NCBI GenBank assembly: GCA_913058135.1
Contig: CAJXPR010000008.1
Span: 1-58,352 of the forward strand
From: an uncultured Gammaproteobacteria bacterium
GTDB taxonomy: Bacteria > Pseudomonadota > Gammaproteobacteria > Pseudomonadales > Pseudohongiellaceae
Length of the DNA: 58,352 nt
Direction: 5' to 3'
Both the position numbers and the translations under genes were made by a program. The notes under the pieces were generated by a model. It was not told the origin of the DNA and ran no database searches. It saw only the letters and a program-made list of their open reading frames with translations. Positions 8,627-19,445 of the stretch are shown one piece after another; within the stretch, counting starts at the first letter, position 1, and every line of letters starts with the position of its first letter.

Positions 8627-9582
8627 GCGAACTGGTCAAACTCGACAAACTCACCAAGTATTTTGATCTGGGCCGCGGTCAGCGGGTGCATGCTGTGGAT
8701 GGCATCAGCTTCAGTATCCAGGAAGGCGAGACCCTTGGGCTGGTGGGCGAAAGCGGTTCAGGCAAATCCACACTTGGTAAAACCCTGCTTGGCCTGCATG
8801 ACAAGACATCCGGCACCCTGACCTACCGCGGTGAGGTGCTTCCCGCCCGGTATCGATCGGCTGACTTCCAGCGGCTGGCGCACAAGATGCAGATGATTTT
8901 CCAGGATCCGTACTCGTCGCTGAATCCGCGCATGACGGTGGGAGAGATCATCGCTGAAGGTTTGCGCGGCAAGCCGATGACCGGCGCTCAGAAACAGGCG
9001 CTGGTCAGTGATTGGCTGGAGCGGGTAGGGCTCAACGCGGCGCACGCATCGCGTTACCCGCATGAGTTTTCCGGCGGCCAGCGCCAGCGTATCGGCATTG
9101 CCCGTGCGCTGATCATGGAGCCGGAGTTTGTGGTCTGTGACGAACCGATTTCGGCCCTGGATGTGTCGGTGCAGGCGCAGGTGGTCAATCTGCTGAATGA
9201 TCTTAAAACCTCCATGGGCCTGACCATGCTGTTTATTGCCCATGACCTGTCCATGGTGCGCTATATCAGCGACCGCATGGCGGTCATGTATCTGGGCTCT
9301 CTGGTCGAGCTGGGGCAGGCCAGTGAGGTCTATTTTGATCCACGCCACCCCTATACCGAAGTCCTGATTGCGTCCAATCCGGAGCCGGACCCGGCCACCG
9401 AACGACAACGCGCCTCCACCGCCATCCAGGGCGAAATCCCCAGCCCGGTGAATGTACCGGCGGGCTGCCGCTTTGCCGGTCGCTGCCCCAAAGTGATGCA
9501 AGTGTGTCATCAGCAGACCCCGCAACTGATCCCGCTGATCGATGAGAACAGGCTGGTCGCGTGTCACCTGTACAGCCAGTAA
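8623..9582 (+). CDS. OppF-like ATPase
   Basis: Walker [40 protein letters not shown]-terminal CRFAGRCPKVMQVC. Confidence 0.94.
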   Translation: MSELVKLDKLTKYFDLGRGQRVHAVDGISFSIQEGETLGLVGESGSGKSTLGKTLLGLHDKTSGTLTYRGEVLPARYRSADFQRLAHKMQMIFQDPYSSLNPRMTVGEIIAEGLRGKPMTGAQKQALVSDWLERVGLNAAHASRYPHEFSGGQRQRIGIARALIMEPEFVVCDEPISALDVSVQAQVVNLLNDLKTSMGLTMLFIAHDLSMVRYISDRMAVMYLGSLVELGQASEVYFDPRHPYTEVLIASNPEPDPATERQRASTAIQGEIPSPVNVPAGCRFAGRCPKVMQVCHQQTPQLIPLIDENRLVACHLYSQ

Positions 9583-9740
9583 GCCGGACTGGCGTGCAGC
9601 GCGGCATGGACACGGGCGATAAAATTTACTACATTCGGTAATCAGGAGCGCCCGGGTCGGGCCTCTGGCAGTGACGCCACCCAGATTTTACCCATAGGTA
9701 GGGATGATGTACTCAGTTGCTGCCCAAGAACAAGCCATTG

Positions 9741-10760
9741 ATGCGTGACTATTTTCTTCGTCGATTACTGCTGATTCCTCCGACTCTGATTGGGGTTACC
9801 ATCATCGTGTTTATGATCACACGACTGGTGCCAGGTGGACCGCTTGAGCGTGCCATCATGGAGTCCCAGCAGATGAGCCTGACCAGCGGCAGTGCCATGC
9901 AGGCAGGTCAGGGCATGGCGCTGTCGCAGTCCCAGCTTGACCGCTTGCGCGAGTATTACGGTTTCGACAAACCTGTGCTGGTCAGTTACTTCGACTGGAT
10001 GGGCAAAGTGCTGACCGGTGATCTGGGTACCTCTTACCGCTACGGCCAGCCGGTTACCGAGGTGATCAGCAGCCGGTTTCCGGTGTCGCTCTATTACGGC
10101 CTGATCACATTGGTGATTACCTACCTGGTTTGTATTCCGCTAGGCATATTAAAGGCCATCAAGCATCGAACGGTGGTTGATAATGTCACCTCGATTCTGA
10201 TTTTTGTAGGTTACGCAATACCCGGCTACGCGCTGGGGTCTCTGTTGTTATTGTATTTTGCCGTCAATCTTGAGTGGTTGCCCATGGGCGGTTTTGTCAG
10301 CATGCAGTTCGCCGAGAAGAACCTGTGGGGGCAGATCGCCGATCTGGCTCAGCATTCGATATTGCCCCTGATCTGCTATCTGGTTGGCAGTTTCGCGCTG
10401 GTGACCCTGCTACTGAAAAACCATCTGATGGATAACCTGGCCGCAGACTATATCCGCACCGCAATCGCCAAGGGTGTATCGTTCCGTCGTGCGGTGACCG
10501 GTCATGCCATGCGCAATTCGCTGATACCGATAGCCACTACATTCGGCCAGAATATTACCCTGCTGGTCTCCGGTTCGTTTCTGATTGAAACTGTCTTTGA
10601 TATCGACGGTTTTGGTCTGCTCGGACTTAATGCGATTCTCGATCGCGACTACCCTGTGGTCATGGGTGTGGTGTTGCTGGCCAGCGTATTATTGCTGATC
10701 GGCAATATCATTTCCGACATTCTGGTCGCGCTGGTTGATCCACGCATACGTTTCAACTAG
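9741..10760 (+). CDS. YejB/OppB-like permease (second peptide transporter operon)
   Basis: MRDYFLRRLLLIPPTLIGVTIIVFMITRLVPGGPLERAI; DYIRTAIAKGVSFRRAVTGHAMRNSLIPIAT; start trimmed to ATG at 9741. Confidence 0.9.
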   Translation: MRDYFLRRLLLIPPTLIGVTIIVFMITRLVPGGPLERAIMESQQMSLTSGSAMQAGQGMALSQSQLDRLREYYGFDKPVLVSYFDWMGKVLTGDLGTSYRYGQPVTEVISSRFPVSLYYGLITLVITYLVCIPLGILKAIKHRTVVDNVTSILIFVGYAIPGYALGSLLLLYFAVNLEWLPMGGFVSMQFAEKNLWGQIADLAQHSILPLICYLVGSFALVTLLLKNHLMDNLAADYIRTAIAKGVSFRRAVTGHAMRNSLIPIATTFGQNITLLVSGSFLIETVFDIDGFGLLGLNAILDRDYPVVMGVVLLASVLLLIGNIISDILVALVDPRIRFN

Positions 10761-10768
10761 GACAGACG

Positions 10769-11836
10769 ATGCTGGCACTGAATCCGGAAACACTTAAAAA
10801 GCTACGTCGCTTTCGCCAGATCAAGCGAGGTTACTACAGCTTTCTGGCGCTGATGTTTCTGGTTTTTCTGTTCGTCATCGGCGAGCTGCTGATCAACAAC
10901 CGGGCCTTGATAGTCAGCTACGAAGGCGAACTGTATTTCCCGACCTACACGGCCTTCCATCCGGGCACGGATTTCGGTCTGCCATATTCCTATGAAACCA
11001 ATTACCGCGAACTAAAGGCCCGCTTTGCAGAGCAGGGCAGCGACAACTGGGTGCTGCTGCCGTTGGTACCCTACAGCGCCAACGAAAACCATTCCACCAC
11101 GGGCATTTTTCGACCCGAGCCACCGTCGCCGGAGTATCAGCATTATCTGGGCACTGACACTACCAGTCGGGATATTCTGGCGCGCCTGTTCTACGGCACC
11201 CGCACCGCTCTGTTCTTTGCTATCGCGTTTACGGCTGCCGTGTATTTTATCGGTATCGCCATCGGCGCCGCGATGGGTTACTTCGGTGGCATGTTTGATC
11301 TGCTGTTTCAGCGCGTCATTGAAATCTGGAGTAATGTGCCCTTCCTGTATATGGTCATTATCATCTTTTCCGTGATTCCGGATACATTCTCGATATTCTT
11401 TCGCATCATGGTGCTGCTGTCAGTGATGGTTCTGTTTTCCTGGACCTCGATGACCTACTTTATGCGTACCGAGACCTATAAACAGAAGGCGCGTGACTAC
11501 GTCGCATCGGCGCGTATCATCGGGGCGTCCAATACGCGCATTATTTTCAGGCATATTTTGCCCAATGTGCTGGCGACGCTGGTGACCTTTATGCCGTTCA
11601 CCGTCATTGCGGCCATTACCGCCATCACGGCGCTGGATTTTCTGGGTTTCGGCCTGCCGCCGCCCACGCCCAGCCTGGGTGAATTGTTGAAGCAGGGCAC
11701 CAGCAATTTGCGGACGGCACCCTGGATTGTGATGTCGGCGTTCGGCACCCTGGTGGTGCTGTTGACGCTGGTGACGTTCATCGGTGAAGCGATCCGTGAA
11801 TCGTTTGACCCGAAAAAATTTACTGTCTACAAATAA
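10769..11836 (+). CDS. YejE/OppC-like permease
   Basis: HYLGTDTTSRDILARLFYGTRTALFF; SARIIGASNTRIIFRHILPNVLATLV; FLGFGLPPPTPSLGELLKQG. Confidence 0.9.
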   Translation: MLALNPETLKKLRRFRQIKRGYYSFLALMFLVFLFVIGELLINNRALIVSYEGELYFPTYTAFHPGTDFGLPYSYETNYRELKARFAEQGSDNWVLLPLVPYSANENHSTTGIFRPEPPSPEYQHYLGTDTTSRDILARLFYGTRTALFFAIAFTAAVYFIGIAIGAAMGYFGGMFDLLFQRVIEIWSNVPFLYMVIIIFSVIPDTFSIFFRIMVLLSVMVLFSWTSMTYFMRTETYKQKARDYVASARIIGASNTRIIFRHILPNVLATLVTFMPFTVIAAITAITALDFLGFGLPPPTPSLGELLKQGTSNLRTAPWIVMSAFGTLVVLLTLVTFIGEAIRESFDPKKFTVYK

Positions 11837-11855
11837 ATTGTCGGAGGATATTGAG

Positions 11856-13805
11856 ATGAGCAGACTGTGGCGTACCGGCCTGGCCGGAGTGGTACTGGCA
11901 GGTTTTCTGACGGCCTGTGGCGGTGGTTCCGAGGAAGCACAGGTGCGCGACAATACCCAGGAAGTGCTGGACTACTATGCCGCGCACCCGGAGCTGTTTC
12001 AATTCAGGACCCCGGCAGATCTGCCCGCCGATCTGGCATGGGAAGACGGCATGGATCTGCCTGATCTGGGGTCGCCGGACGCGCAAAAAGGCGGCACGCA
12101 ATACGGTTCGATTCCGGACTACCCCCGGACCTTGCGTACCGTCGGACCGGACTCCAACGGAGCCTTCCGCCCCTGGTTGCTGGACGATGTCACGCTACCG
12201 CTGGCACATCTGCACCCGGATCGCGAGTTCGAATTTTATCCCGCGCTTGCTACTGAGTGGGCGGTCGATGAAGACACCGCGACCGTCTATGCCCGCCTGG
12301 ATCCCGATGCCACCTGGTCCGACGGTGTGCCAATCACCACTGATGACTTCATGTTCATGTTTTTCTTCCATCGCTCGGAATACATCGTAGCGCCCTGGTA
12401 TAACAACTACTACGACACCACGTTCAGCAATATCACCAAATACGACGATCACACCTTGTCGGTGACCATGAAGACCAACAAGCCGGATTTCCGTTACCAT
12501 ATTCTTGATCTGCGCCCTGAGCCGCAGCACCACTACAAAGAGCTCGGCGACGACTTTGTTGAACGCTACCAGTGGCGCTTTACCCCGACTACCGGCCCCT
12601 ATGTCATCGAGGAAGGTGATCTGGTGCAGGGACGCTCGGTCACGCTGACCCGTCTGGACAACTGGTGGGCCAAAGATAAAAAATTCTTCCGTAATCGCTA
12701 CAACGTGGATCGCGTGGTGTTGAATGTGATTCGTGACACCAACAATGTGTTCGAGTCATTCAAGCGTGGCGACATTGACCAGTTTGGTCTGAACCTGGCT
12801 GAGCACTGGTACGAAAAGCTGCCCAATGATGACCCTGATGTTGCCAACGGCTATATTCACAAGTCCGTGTTTTACAATCAGCGGCCGCGGCCCAACTATG
12901 GCCTGTGGATGAACACATCACGTCCCTTGTTGGACAATCAGGATGTGAGAACGGGGCTGCAATATGCGACCAACTGGGACCTGGTGATTGAAAGCTTTTT
13001 CCGCGGAGACTTTAGTCGCATGAATACGACCAGTGATGGTTATGGTGAATTTTCCCATCCTGACCTGCGGGCCAGACCGTTTGACATCGATATGGCACAG
13101 CAACACTTTGCTGCGGCCGGATTTGCCAACAGGGGGCCAGACGGCATTCTGGTCAATGAGCAGGGGCAGCGGCTGGCGTTTACCATCACCACGGGTTATG
13201 AGAGCCTGCGCGATATCCTGACCATTCTGCGCGAAGAGGCGGCCAAAGCCGGTGTTGAGTACCGGATTGAAGTGCTGGACCAGACTGCATCCTGGCAGAA
13301 AGTGCAGGAAAAGCAGCACGATATAGGGTTTGTGGCGCTGGGTGTCGGTGTGGAGATGTACCCTCGTTTCTGGGATACCATGCACTCTGACAATGCCTAT
13401 GATGACGCATTTCTGGATGATGGCAGTATCAATCCGGAGCGGCAATTGAAAGTTCAGACCAACAACATGGAGTCGCTGGCAAATTTTGAGCTCGACCAGA
13501 TGATTGATGTGTACACAGAATCCAGCGACGCTGAGGAGATGCTGGCACTGTCACATCAGATGCTGGAGTTCCATCACAATTACGCGTCCTTTGTGCCCGG
13601 CTTTGTGCAGGATTTCTATCGTATCGGCTATTGGCGCTGGGTCAAATATCCGGAATTTTTTAACCATCGCACACCGTCACTGGCCACCGAACTGCATGTG
13701 CACTGGATAGACACGGAATTGAAAGAACAGACCTTGGCTGCCCGCGCTGCCGGTGAAACCTTCGAGCCACAGATTCGTGTGTTCGATCAGTACCGCGTGC
13801 AGTGA
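11856..13805 (+). CDS. YejA-like peptide-binding lipoprotein (SBP family 5)
   Basis: Lipobox LTACGG; DDVTLPLAHLHPDREFEFYPALATEWAVDEDTATVYARLDPDATWSDGVPITTDDF; NWWAKDKKFFRNRYNVDRVVLNVIRD as in YejA-type proteins; start trimmed to 11856. Confidence 0.88.
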   Translation: MSRLWRTGLAGVVLAGFLTACGGGSEEAQVRDNTQEVLDYYAAHPELFQFRTPADLPADLAWEDGMDLPDLGSPDAQKGGTQYGSIPDYPRTLRTVGPDSNGAFRPWLLDDVTLPLAHLHPDREFEFYPALATEWAVDEDTATVYARLDPDATWSDGVPITTDDFMFMFFFHRSEYIVAPWYNNYYDTTFSNITKYDDHTLSVTMKTNKPDFRYHILDLRPEPQHHYKELGDDFVERYQWRFTPTTGPYVIEEGDLVQGRSVTLTRLDNWWAKDKKFFRNRYNVDRVVLNVIRDTNNVFESFKRGDIDQFGLNLAEHWYEKLPNDDPDVANGYIHKSVFYNQRPRPNYGLWMNTSRPLLDNQDVRTGLQYATNWDLVIESFFRGDFSRMNTTSDGYGEFSHPDLRARPFDIDMAQQHFAAAGFANRGPDGILVNEQGQRLAFTITTGYESLRDILTILREEAAKAGVEYRIEVLDQTASWQKVQEKQHDIGFVALGVGVEMYPRFWDTMHSDNAYDDAFLDDGSINPERQLKVQTNNMESLANFELDQMIDVYTESSDAEEMLALSHQMLEFHHNYASFVPGFVQDFYRIGYWRWVKYPEFFNHRTPSLATELHVHWIDTELKEQTLAARAAGETFEPQIRVFDQYRVQ

Positions 13806-13810
13806 TATCC

Positions 13811-14803
13811 ATGCTTGAGCCGATCCTGCAGCTGGAAAATCTGGTCACCGAGTTCGACACTGATGAGGGTCGGGTGCGCGCCGTTGACGATGTCAGCTTT
13901 TCGGTCAATGCCGGGGAAACGCTGGGTATTGTCGGCGAGTCCGGGTGCGGTAAAAGTGTCACCGCGCAATCCATCATGAGGCTGTTGCCGCAGCCCATGG
14001 GGCAGATTGTGTCTGGCCATATCCGGTTTCAGGGGCACGACCTTGCCAGCGTGTCGCTGGAGCAGATGCGCACCATCAGGGGGGCGCAGATTGGCATGGT
14101 GTTTCAGGAGCCGATGACGGCGCTGAACCCGGTGCACACTATCGGCCGGCAACTGGCTGAGGTGTTGTTACTGCATAAAAAAATCAGCAAGCGGGAGGCG
14201 CTGCGACAATCCGTCGAGATGCTGGACAAAGTGGGCATACCGGCCCCGGATATCCGTCTGGGTGAGTATCCGCACCAGCTCTCCGGTGGCATGCGCCAGC
14301 GGGTGGTCATTGCCATGGCCCTGGCGTGCCAGCCCAAGCTGTTGATTGCCGACGAGCCCACGACGGCGCTGGATGTCACCATTCAGGCGCAGATTCTGGA
14401 ACTGATCAAAGACCTGCAGCGGGACATGGGCATGGCGGTGATACTCATTACCCATGACCTGGGTGTGATCGCCGAAACCTCACAACAAGTCGTGGTCATG
14501 TACGCTGGCAAGGTGGCAGAGCAGGGCTCGGTATACGATGTCTTTGACCATCCGACTCACCCCTATACCCGTGGCTTGCTGGCATCCATCCCGCGACTGA
14601 ACACGACCCCCAAATCCGCACTCACCGTCATTCCCGGCATGGTGCCGGGATTGCTTGATCTGCCAGCGGGCTGTCGGTTTGCCAACCGTTGTCATTACTG
14701 TGTTGACAGTTGCACTGTCGCCTCGCCGCCGCCGGAGCAGGTCAGTGTCGGACACAGTGTCAGTTGTTATCGCTGGCATGATCTGCCGGAGGTGCCGGCA
14801 TGA
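13811..14803 (+). CDS. OppD-like ATPase
   Basis: [45 protein letters not shown] start at 13811 preferred over GTG at 13802. Confidence 0.92.
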   Translation: MLEPILQLENLVTEFDTDEGRVRAVDDVSFSVNAGETLGIVGESGCGKSVTAQSIMRLLPQPMGQIVSGHIRFQGHDLASVSLEQMRTIRGAQIGMVFQEPMTALNPVHTIGRQLAEVLLLHKKISKREALRQSVEMLDKVGIPAPDIRLGEYPHQLSGGMRQRVVIAMALACQPKLLIADEPTTALDVTIQAQILELIKDLQRDMGMAVILITHDLGVIAETSQQVVVMYAGKVAEQGSVYDVFDHPTHPYTRGLLASIPRLNTTPKSALTVIPGMVPGLLDLPAGCRFANRCHYCVDSCTVASPPPEQVSVGHSVSCYRWHDLPEVPA

Positions 14804-15786
14804 CCGTTGATACGCAGACGCCGATTCTTGAGGTGCGGGATCTGAAAATGCACTTTCCGGTCAAGGAAGGCGTGTTCATGCGCACCGGCAAATACAACAA
14901 GGCTGTGGACGGGGTCAGTTTCTCGATCAAGCCCGGGGAAACGCTGGGGCTTGTCGGCGAATCGGGGTGCGGCAAATCAACCCTGGGACGCTGCATCGCC
15001 CGTCTGTATCAACCCACCAGTGGCGAGATCCTGTTCCGGGGTCAGGACATCAGTCGTTTGTCGCGCAAACAGCTGATGCCGTTCCGGCGCGACATACAAA
15101 TGATCTTTCAGGACCCGATGGAGTCGCTGAATTCGCGGCATACTGTCGGCGATATCATTGAAGAACCGCTGTTGGTGCAAGGTGTCGGCAATCGCGCAGG
15201 GCGCCAACGTCGGGTGCTTGAATTGCTGGATCTGGTGGGCCTGCCGGCACGGTCGGTGAGCCGCTATCCATTCGAGTTCTCCGGCGGTCAACGACAGCGC
15301 ATCGGCATTGCCCGCGCCATCGCGCTCAACCCTGGGCTGATCATCTGCGATGAGCCGGTGTCAGCGCTGGATGTGTCGATTCAAAGCCAGATCCTTAACC
15401 TGCTGATTGATCTGCAGCGGGAACTGAATCTGTCCTACCTGTTTATTGCCCATGATCTTGCCGTTGTAAAGCATATCTCGGATCGTATCGCGATCATGTA
15501 TCTGGGCAGGATTGCTGAGATCGGACCGGGTGAGGCAGTGTACGGGACGCCCAATCATCCTTACACGCAGTCACTGATCTCGGCCATTCCGGTGCCCGAC
15601 CCGCACCAAAGGGCCAACCGTGTTGTGCTCAGTGGTGATGTGCCCTCACCGATTGATCCGCCATCAGGGTGCAGCTTCCACACCCGCTGTCCGCGCGCGA
15701 CTGACATATGCCGCGAACAGGCGCCACCGCTGGCCCTGCACGGTGCCGGTGTAGCCCAGACGACAGCAGCCTGTCATCATATCTGA
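14800..15786 (+). CDS. OppF-like ATPase
   Basis: [55 protein letters not shown] overlap with upstream gene. Confidence 0.93.
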   Translation: MTVDTQTPILEVRDLKMHFPVKEGVFMRTGKYNKAVDGVSFSIKPGETLGLVGESGCGKSTLGRCIARLYQPTSGEILFRGQDISRLSRKQLMPFRRDIQMIFQDPMESLNSRHTVGDIIEEPLLVQGVGNRAGRQRRVLELLDLVGLPARSVSRYPFEFSGGQRQRIGIARAIALNPGLIICDEPVSALDVSIQSQILNLLIDLQRELNLSYLFIAHDLAVVKHISDRIAIMYLGRIAEIGPGEAVYGTPNHPYTQSLISAIPVPDPHQRANRVVLSGDVPSPIDPPSGCSFHTRCPRATDICREQAPPLALHGAGVAQTTAACHHI

Positions 15787-15894
15787 GCAATCTTCAGATA
15801 TAAGTGACAAGACCACTGCTCGAGGGCTGTCGACGGGTTGTTTTCGTCCCCGAATCTGTTTTAAGATGGGCCTCCCCAACGAGGAAGAATAATT

Positions 15895-16611
15895 ATGAAG
15901 TCCCTGCAATACTTTTCCAGGTCCCTGGCCTCAGCGCCTCTGGCCGCAGCAGCGGTAATTTTTGCCGTGCTGAGCTCTCCTTTGAGTGCACAATCCCTGC
16001 AAGAGCAGTTTAATCAGGCCAATAACCAGCTTGAGCAACTGACAGTGGCCAACGCCCAACTGCGTAACCGTATTGCGCTGCAGGAAGAACTGATCGTGGA
16101 GATGGCAGACTCCATTGAATATGCTGCCATGATTGCCAATGAAGAAACATCGCCGCTGAACGACCTGATTGAGCGCATGATGTCCGAGATAGAGGAGTTC
16201 GTTGAGTCCGACCTGCCTTTCGATCTGGAAGAGCGTCGTGAAGCTGTTGCCCGGATCCGGGGCCTGGTTGACAATCCAAATGCGCCACTGTCGCAGAAAC
16301 TGTCTCTGTTGATAGGCCTGTATCAGGCGGAAGGCGGCTACGGTCGAACACTGGACACCTACGAAGCCACCATGGAAGTGGATGGTGTCGAGCAGGAAGT
16401 CACCATGACCCGTATCGGTCGACTCATGCTTGCCTATCAGACAGAAGATCGCACCACCACGGCAGTATGGGACAAGACCACGGATTCCTGGGTAGAATTG
16501 CCTGCCGGTGAGTACCGCTCGGCAATCACCACTGCTACCAATGTGGCCAGCAGTCTGACAGCGCCCGAGTTGCTCGATATCCCCGTGCCACCGCCGGTGC
16601 CGGCGCAGTAA
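15895..16611 (+). CDS. DUF3450 family exported coiled-coil protein
   Basis: Signal peptide; coiled coil; DLPFDLEERREAVARIRGLVD...GYGRTLDTYEATMEVDGVEQEVTMTRIGRLMLAYQT. Confidence 0.8.
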   Translation: MKSLQYFSRSLASAPLAAAAVIFAVLSSPLSAQSLQEQFNQANNQLEQLTVANAQLRNRIALQEELIVEMADSIEYAAMIANEETSPLNDLIERMMSEIEEFVESDLPFDLEERREAVARIRGLVDNPNAPLSQKLSLLIGLYQAEGGYGRTLDTYEATMEVDGVEQEVTMTRIGRLMLAYQTEDRTTTAVWDKTTDSWVELPAGEYRSAITTATNVASSLTAPELLDIPVPPPVPAQ

Positions 16612-16691
16612 ATAGCTCTTCGTGCTCTATGCACACGGAGTCGGCCTGCATCTGTTCCTGTCACACACCAGACTGGTGGAAATGACAACAG

Positions 16692-19445
16692 ATGCAAGCC
16701 GATAACCACGCAAAGTCCTCTGACCCATTCTATACATTGACACCGGACGCTGTTTGTCAGCGCCTGGGGCTCGATGCTGCCGCGTCCGATAGCGGACTGA
16801 CTGCCGACGAGGCCCGTCGGCGCCTGCAGTTCAACGGCCCCAACCGGCTACCGGTCGCCCGCCCGGTATCAGCCGCCAGACGTTTCCTTCGTCAATTCAA
16901 CAATCTGCTGATCATCGTATTGATGCTGGCCGCCATGGTAACTGCAGCGCTTGGCCATGCTGTGGACACCGTGGTCATTCTGGCGGTGGTGATTGCCAAT
17001 ACACTATTGGGATTCGTGCAGGAAGGTCGTGCGGAAAAAGCCATTGCCGCTGTTCATCAGATGCTGGCACCGGAAGCGTCTGTTCTGCGTGATGGTGAAC
17101 GGCAGAGCATACCCGCGAGTGACCTGGTCCCGGGTGATCTCGTGTTGCTGGAGGCGGGCGACAAAGTGCCTGCCGATCTGCGCTTACTGGTCGCCAACAG
17201 CTTGTCGATCCAGGAAGCCGTATTGACAGGAGAGTCGCTGGCCTCGGAGAAACAGACGGAGGCTGTGGCCGCAGGTCTGCCACTGGGCGACCGCTCCTGT
17301 ATGGCATTCAGCGGCACGCTGGTCGCCACCGGCCAGGGTCGCGGGCTCGTTGTCGCCACCGCCATCGACACCGAACTGGGTCGCATCAGCGATCTGCTGA
17401 CGGCGGTCGAGCCCCTGAGCACGCCGTTGCTGCGACAAATCAGTGTGTTTTCCAGGTGGCTGACCGCCTTTATTCTGGTGATGGCCTGTGTCATTTTTGC
17501 CATCGGGTATCTGGTGCGCGGGCTGCCTTTTGATGAGCTGTTTATTGTTGTGGTCGGTCTGTCGGTGGCCTCCATTCCTGAAGGGTTGCCGGCCGTACTC
17601 ACGGTTGCCATGGCCATCGGCGTACAGGCCATGGCCCGCCGCCACGCTATCGTCAGGCGGTTACCGGTCATCGAAGCCCTGGGGTCGGTGTCAGTCATCT
17701 GCACCGATAAAACCGGCACGCTGACACGTAATGAAATGATGGTTGCCTCAGTGGCGGTGGCCGAGTCCCTGTACGTGGTCGAAGGCGATGGTTACCAGCC
17801 AACTGGCGCCATCATGCCTTCGCAAGGCAATAACCAGGCTAAGGTGGCTGGTGACCAGGCGCTGATGATGTTGGCGCGTGTCGCCCTGTTGTGCAATGAC
17901 GCCGTGCTGAGTGAACAGGACGGCGACTGGCAGGTGCAGGGCGATCCCATGGAAGGCGCATTACTGGCACTGGCCGGCAAGGCGGGCCTGGACAGTGCTG
18001 CGGAAAGCAGCCGCTGGCCGCGCATTGATGCACGGCCCTTTGATGCCCGTCACCGCTATATGGCAACTGTGCACGACTGCCCGGCTGACGCGGGTGACTG
18101 CCGCCGGCTGGTGCTGGTCAAGGGTGCGCCCGAGCGCCTGCTGGACATGTGTCAGCGCCAGATGCTGGCCGACGGCAGCAGCGCCGAGCTTGATGCCGAG
18201 GGCTGGCATGTGCGCGCGGATCAACTGGCTGCCCAGGGGCAGCGAGTGCTGGCATTTGCCATACGTCGGCTGCCTGACAATCACGCAAGCCCCGGTGACA
18301 TCAATGTCGAAGAGGAACTGGTGCTAGTGGGCCTCACCGGACTGATGGATCCACCCCGCCCGGAAGCCATCGCCGCCGTGGCGCAATGCCAGCAGGCCGG
18401 TATCGCGGTGAAGATGATCACCGGTGACCATGCCGGCACGGCCGCCGCCATTGCGCGCGCCATCGGGCTGAAACAGTCCGACAACGTGCTGACCGGCGCC
18501 ATGATTGATGAAATGGACGATGCATCACTTTCGCAGGCCGTATTGTCAGCCGACGTATTTGCCCGCACCAGTCCCGAGCATAAGCTGCGGCTGGTCAGTG
18601 CTCTGCAATCACAAGGCCTGATCGTGGCCATGACCGGCGACGGTGTCAATGATGCGCCGGCGCTGAAACGTGCCGATGCCGGCATTGCCATGGGGCGCAA
18701 GGGCAGCGCGGCGGCGCGCGAAGCGGCGCAGCTGGTGTTGACCGACGACAATTTCGCATCCATTGTTGCGGCTGTTGGGGCAGGTCGCACAGTTTATGAC
18801 AACCTGCACAAGGTGATACGTTTCCTGCTGCCGATCAACGGCGGCGAGTCGCTGAGCCTGATTCTGGCCATTCTGCTGGGCCTGACCCTGCCGATAACAG
18901 CAGGGCAAATACTCTGGGTCAATATGGTGGGGGCCGTGGCACTGGCATTGGCCCTGGCCTTTGAACCGGCCGAAGCCAATGTCATGCAACGACCGCCGCG
19001 GCGCCCTGACGCGCCTATTGTGCCGGTGCTGGTGATCTGGCGCATCGCATTGGTCTCGCTGCTATTTACCGCCGGCGTTTTCGGACAGTTTCAGCTGGCG
19101 CTATGGCAGGGCGTGGATGTGGAAACGGCGCGCACCATGACGGTTAATACATTGATCGTGATGGAAGTGGCCTATCTGTTCAGTGTCCGCTACACCTACA
19201 CTACCTCGTTGACGCTGAAAGGCGCGCTGGGCACGCCGGCAGTGCTGTTTTCGATTTCCGCCGTCAGCGTTTTTCAGCTGCTGTTTACCTATCTTCCGTG
19301 GTTGAATATGGCCTTCGAGACACGACCACTGGACGTGGGGCAGGGCGCTCAGGTATTGGCGTTTGGCGTCCTGGTGATGCTGTTGCTGGAGCTCGAAAAG
19401 CTCCTGCTGCGCAAATTTCGACCAGAGATCCTGATGGCGGGCTGA
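16692..19445 (+). CDS. P2-type cation-transporting P-type ATPase
   Basis: DKTGTLTRNEM phosphorylation motif, PEGLP in TM4, TGES, MTGDGVNDAPALKRADAGIAMG. Confidence 0.92.
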   Translation: MQADNHAKSSDPFYTLTPDAVCQRLGLDAAASDSGLTADEARRRLQFNGPNRLPVARPVSAARRFLRQFNNLLIIVLMLAAMVTAALGHAVDTVVILAVVIANTLLGFVQEGRAEKAIAAVHQMLAPEASVLRDGERQSIPASDLVPGDLVLLEAGDKVPADLRLLVANSLSIQEAVLTGESLASEKQTEAVAAGLPLGDRSCMAFSGTLVATGQGRGLVVATAIDTELGRISDLLTAVEPLSTPLLRQISVFSRWLTAFILVMACVIFAIGYLVRGLPFDELFIVVVGLSVASIPEGLPAVLTVAMAIGVQAMARRHAIVRRLPVIEALGSVSVICTDKTGTLTRNEMMVASVAVAESLYVVEGDGYQPTGAIMPSQGNNQAKVAGDQALMMLARVALLCNDAVLSEQDGDWQVQGDPMEGALLALAGKAGLDSAAESSRWPRIDARPFDARHRYMATVHDCPADAGDCRRLVLVKGAPERLLDMCQRQMLADGSSAELDAEGWHVRADQLAAQGQRVLAFAIRRLPDNHASPGDINVEEELVLVGLTGLMDPPRPEAIAAVAQCQQAGIAVKMITGDHAGTAAAIARAIGLKQSDNVLTGAMIDEMDDASLSQAVLSADVFARTSPEHKLRLVSALQSQGLIVAMTGDGVNDAPALKRADAGIAMGRKGSAAAREAAQLVLTDDNFASIVAAVGAGRTVYDNLHKVIRFLLPINGGESLSLILAILLGLTLPITAGQILWVNMVGAVALALALAFEPAEANVMQRPPRRPDAPIVPVLVIWRIALVSLLFTAGVFGQFQLALWQGVDVETARTMTVNTLIVMEVAYLFSVRYTYTTSLTLKGALGTPAVLFSISAVSVFQLLFTYLPWLNMAFETRPLDVGQGAQVLAFGVLVMLLLELEKLLLRKFRPEILMAG

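Noticed and set aside
8758-9567. 269-aa minus-strand ORF
   Set aside because: Antisense to the OppF-like ATPase, which has intact Walker motifs.
15779-15801. 8-bp inverted repeat ATATCTGA-GCAATCT-TCAGATAT at the end of the second oppF
   Set aside because: AT-rich, short stem, no T-tract; not convincing as a terminator.
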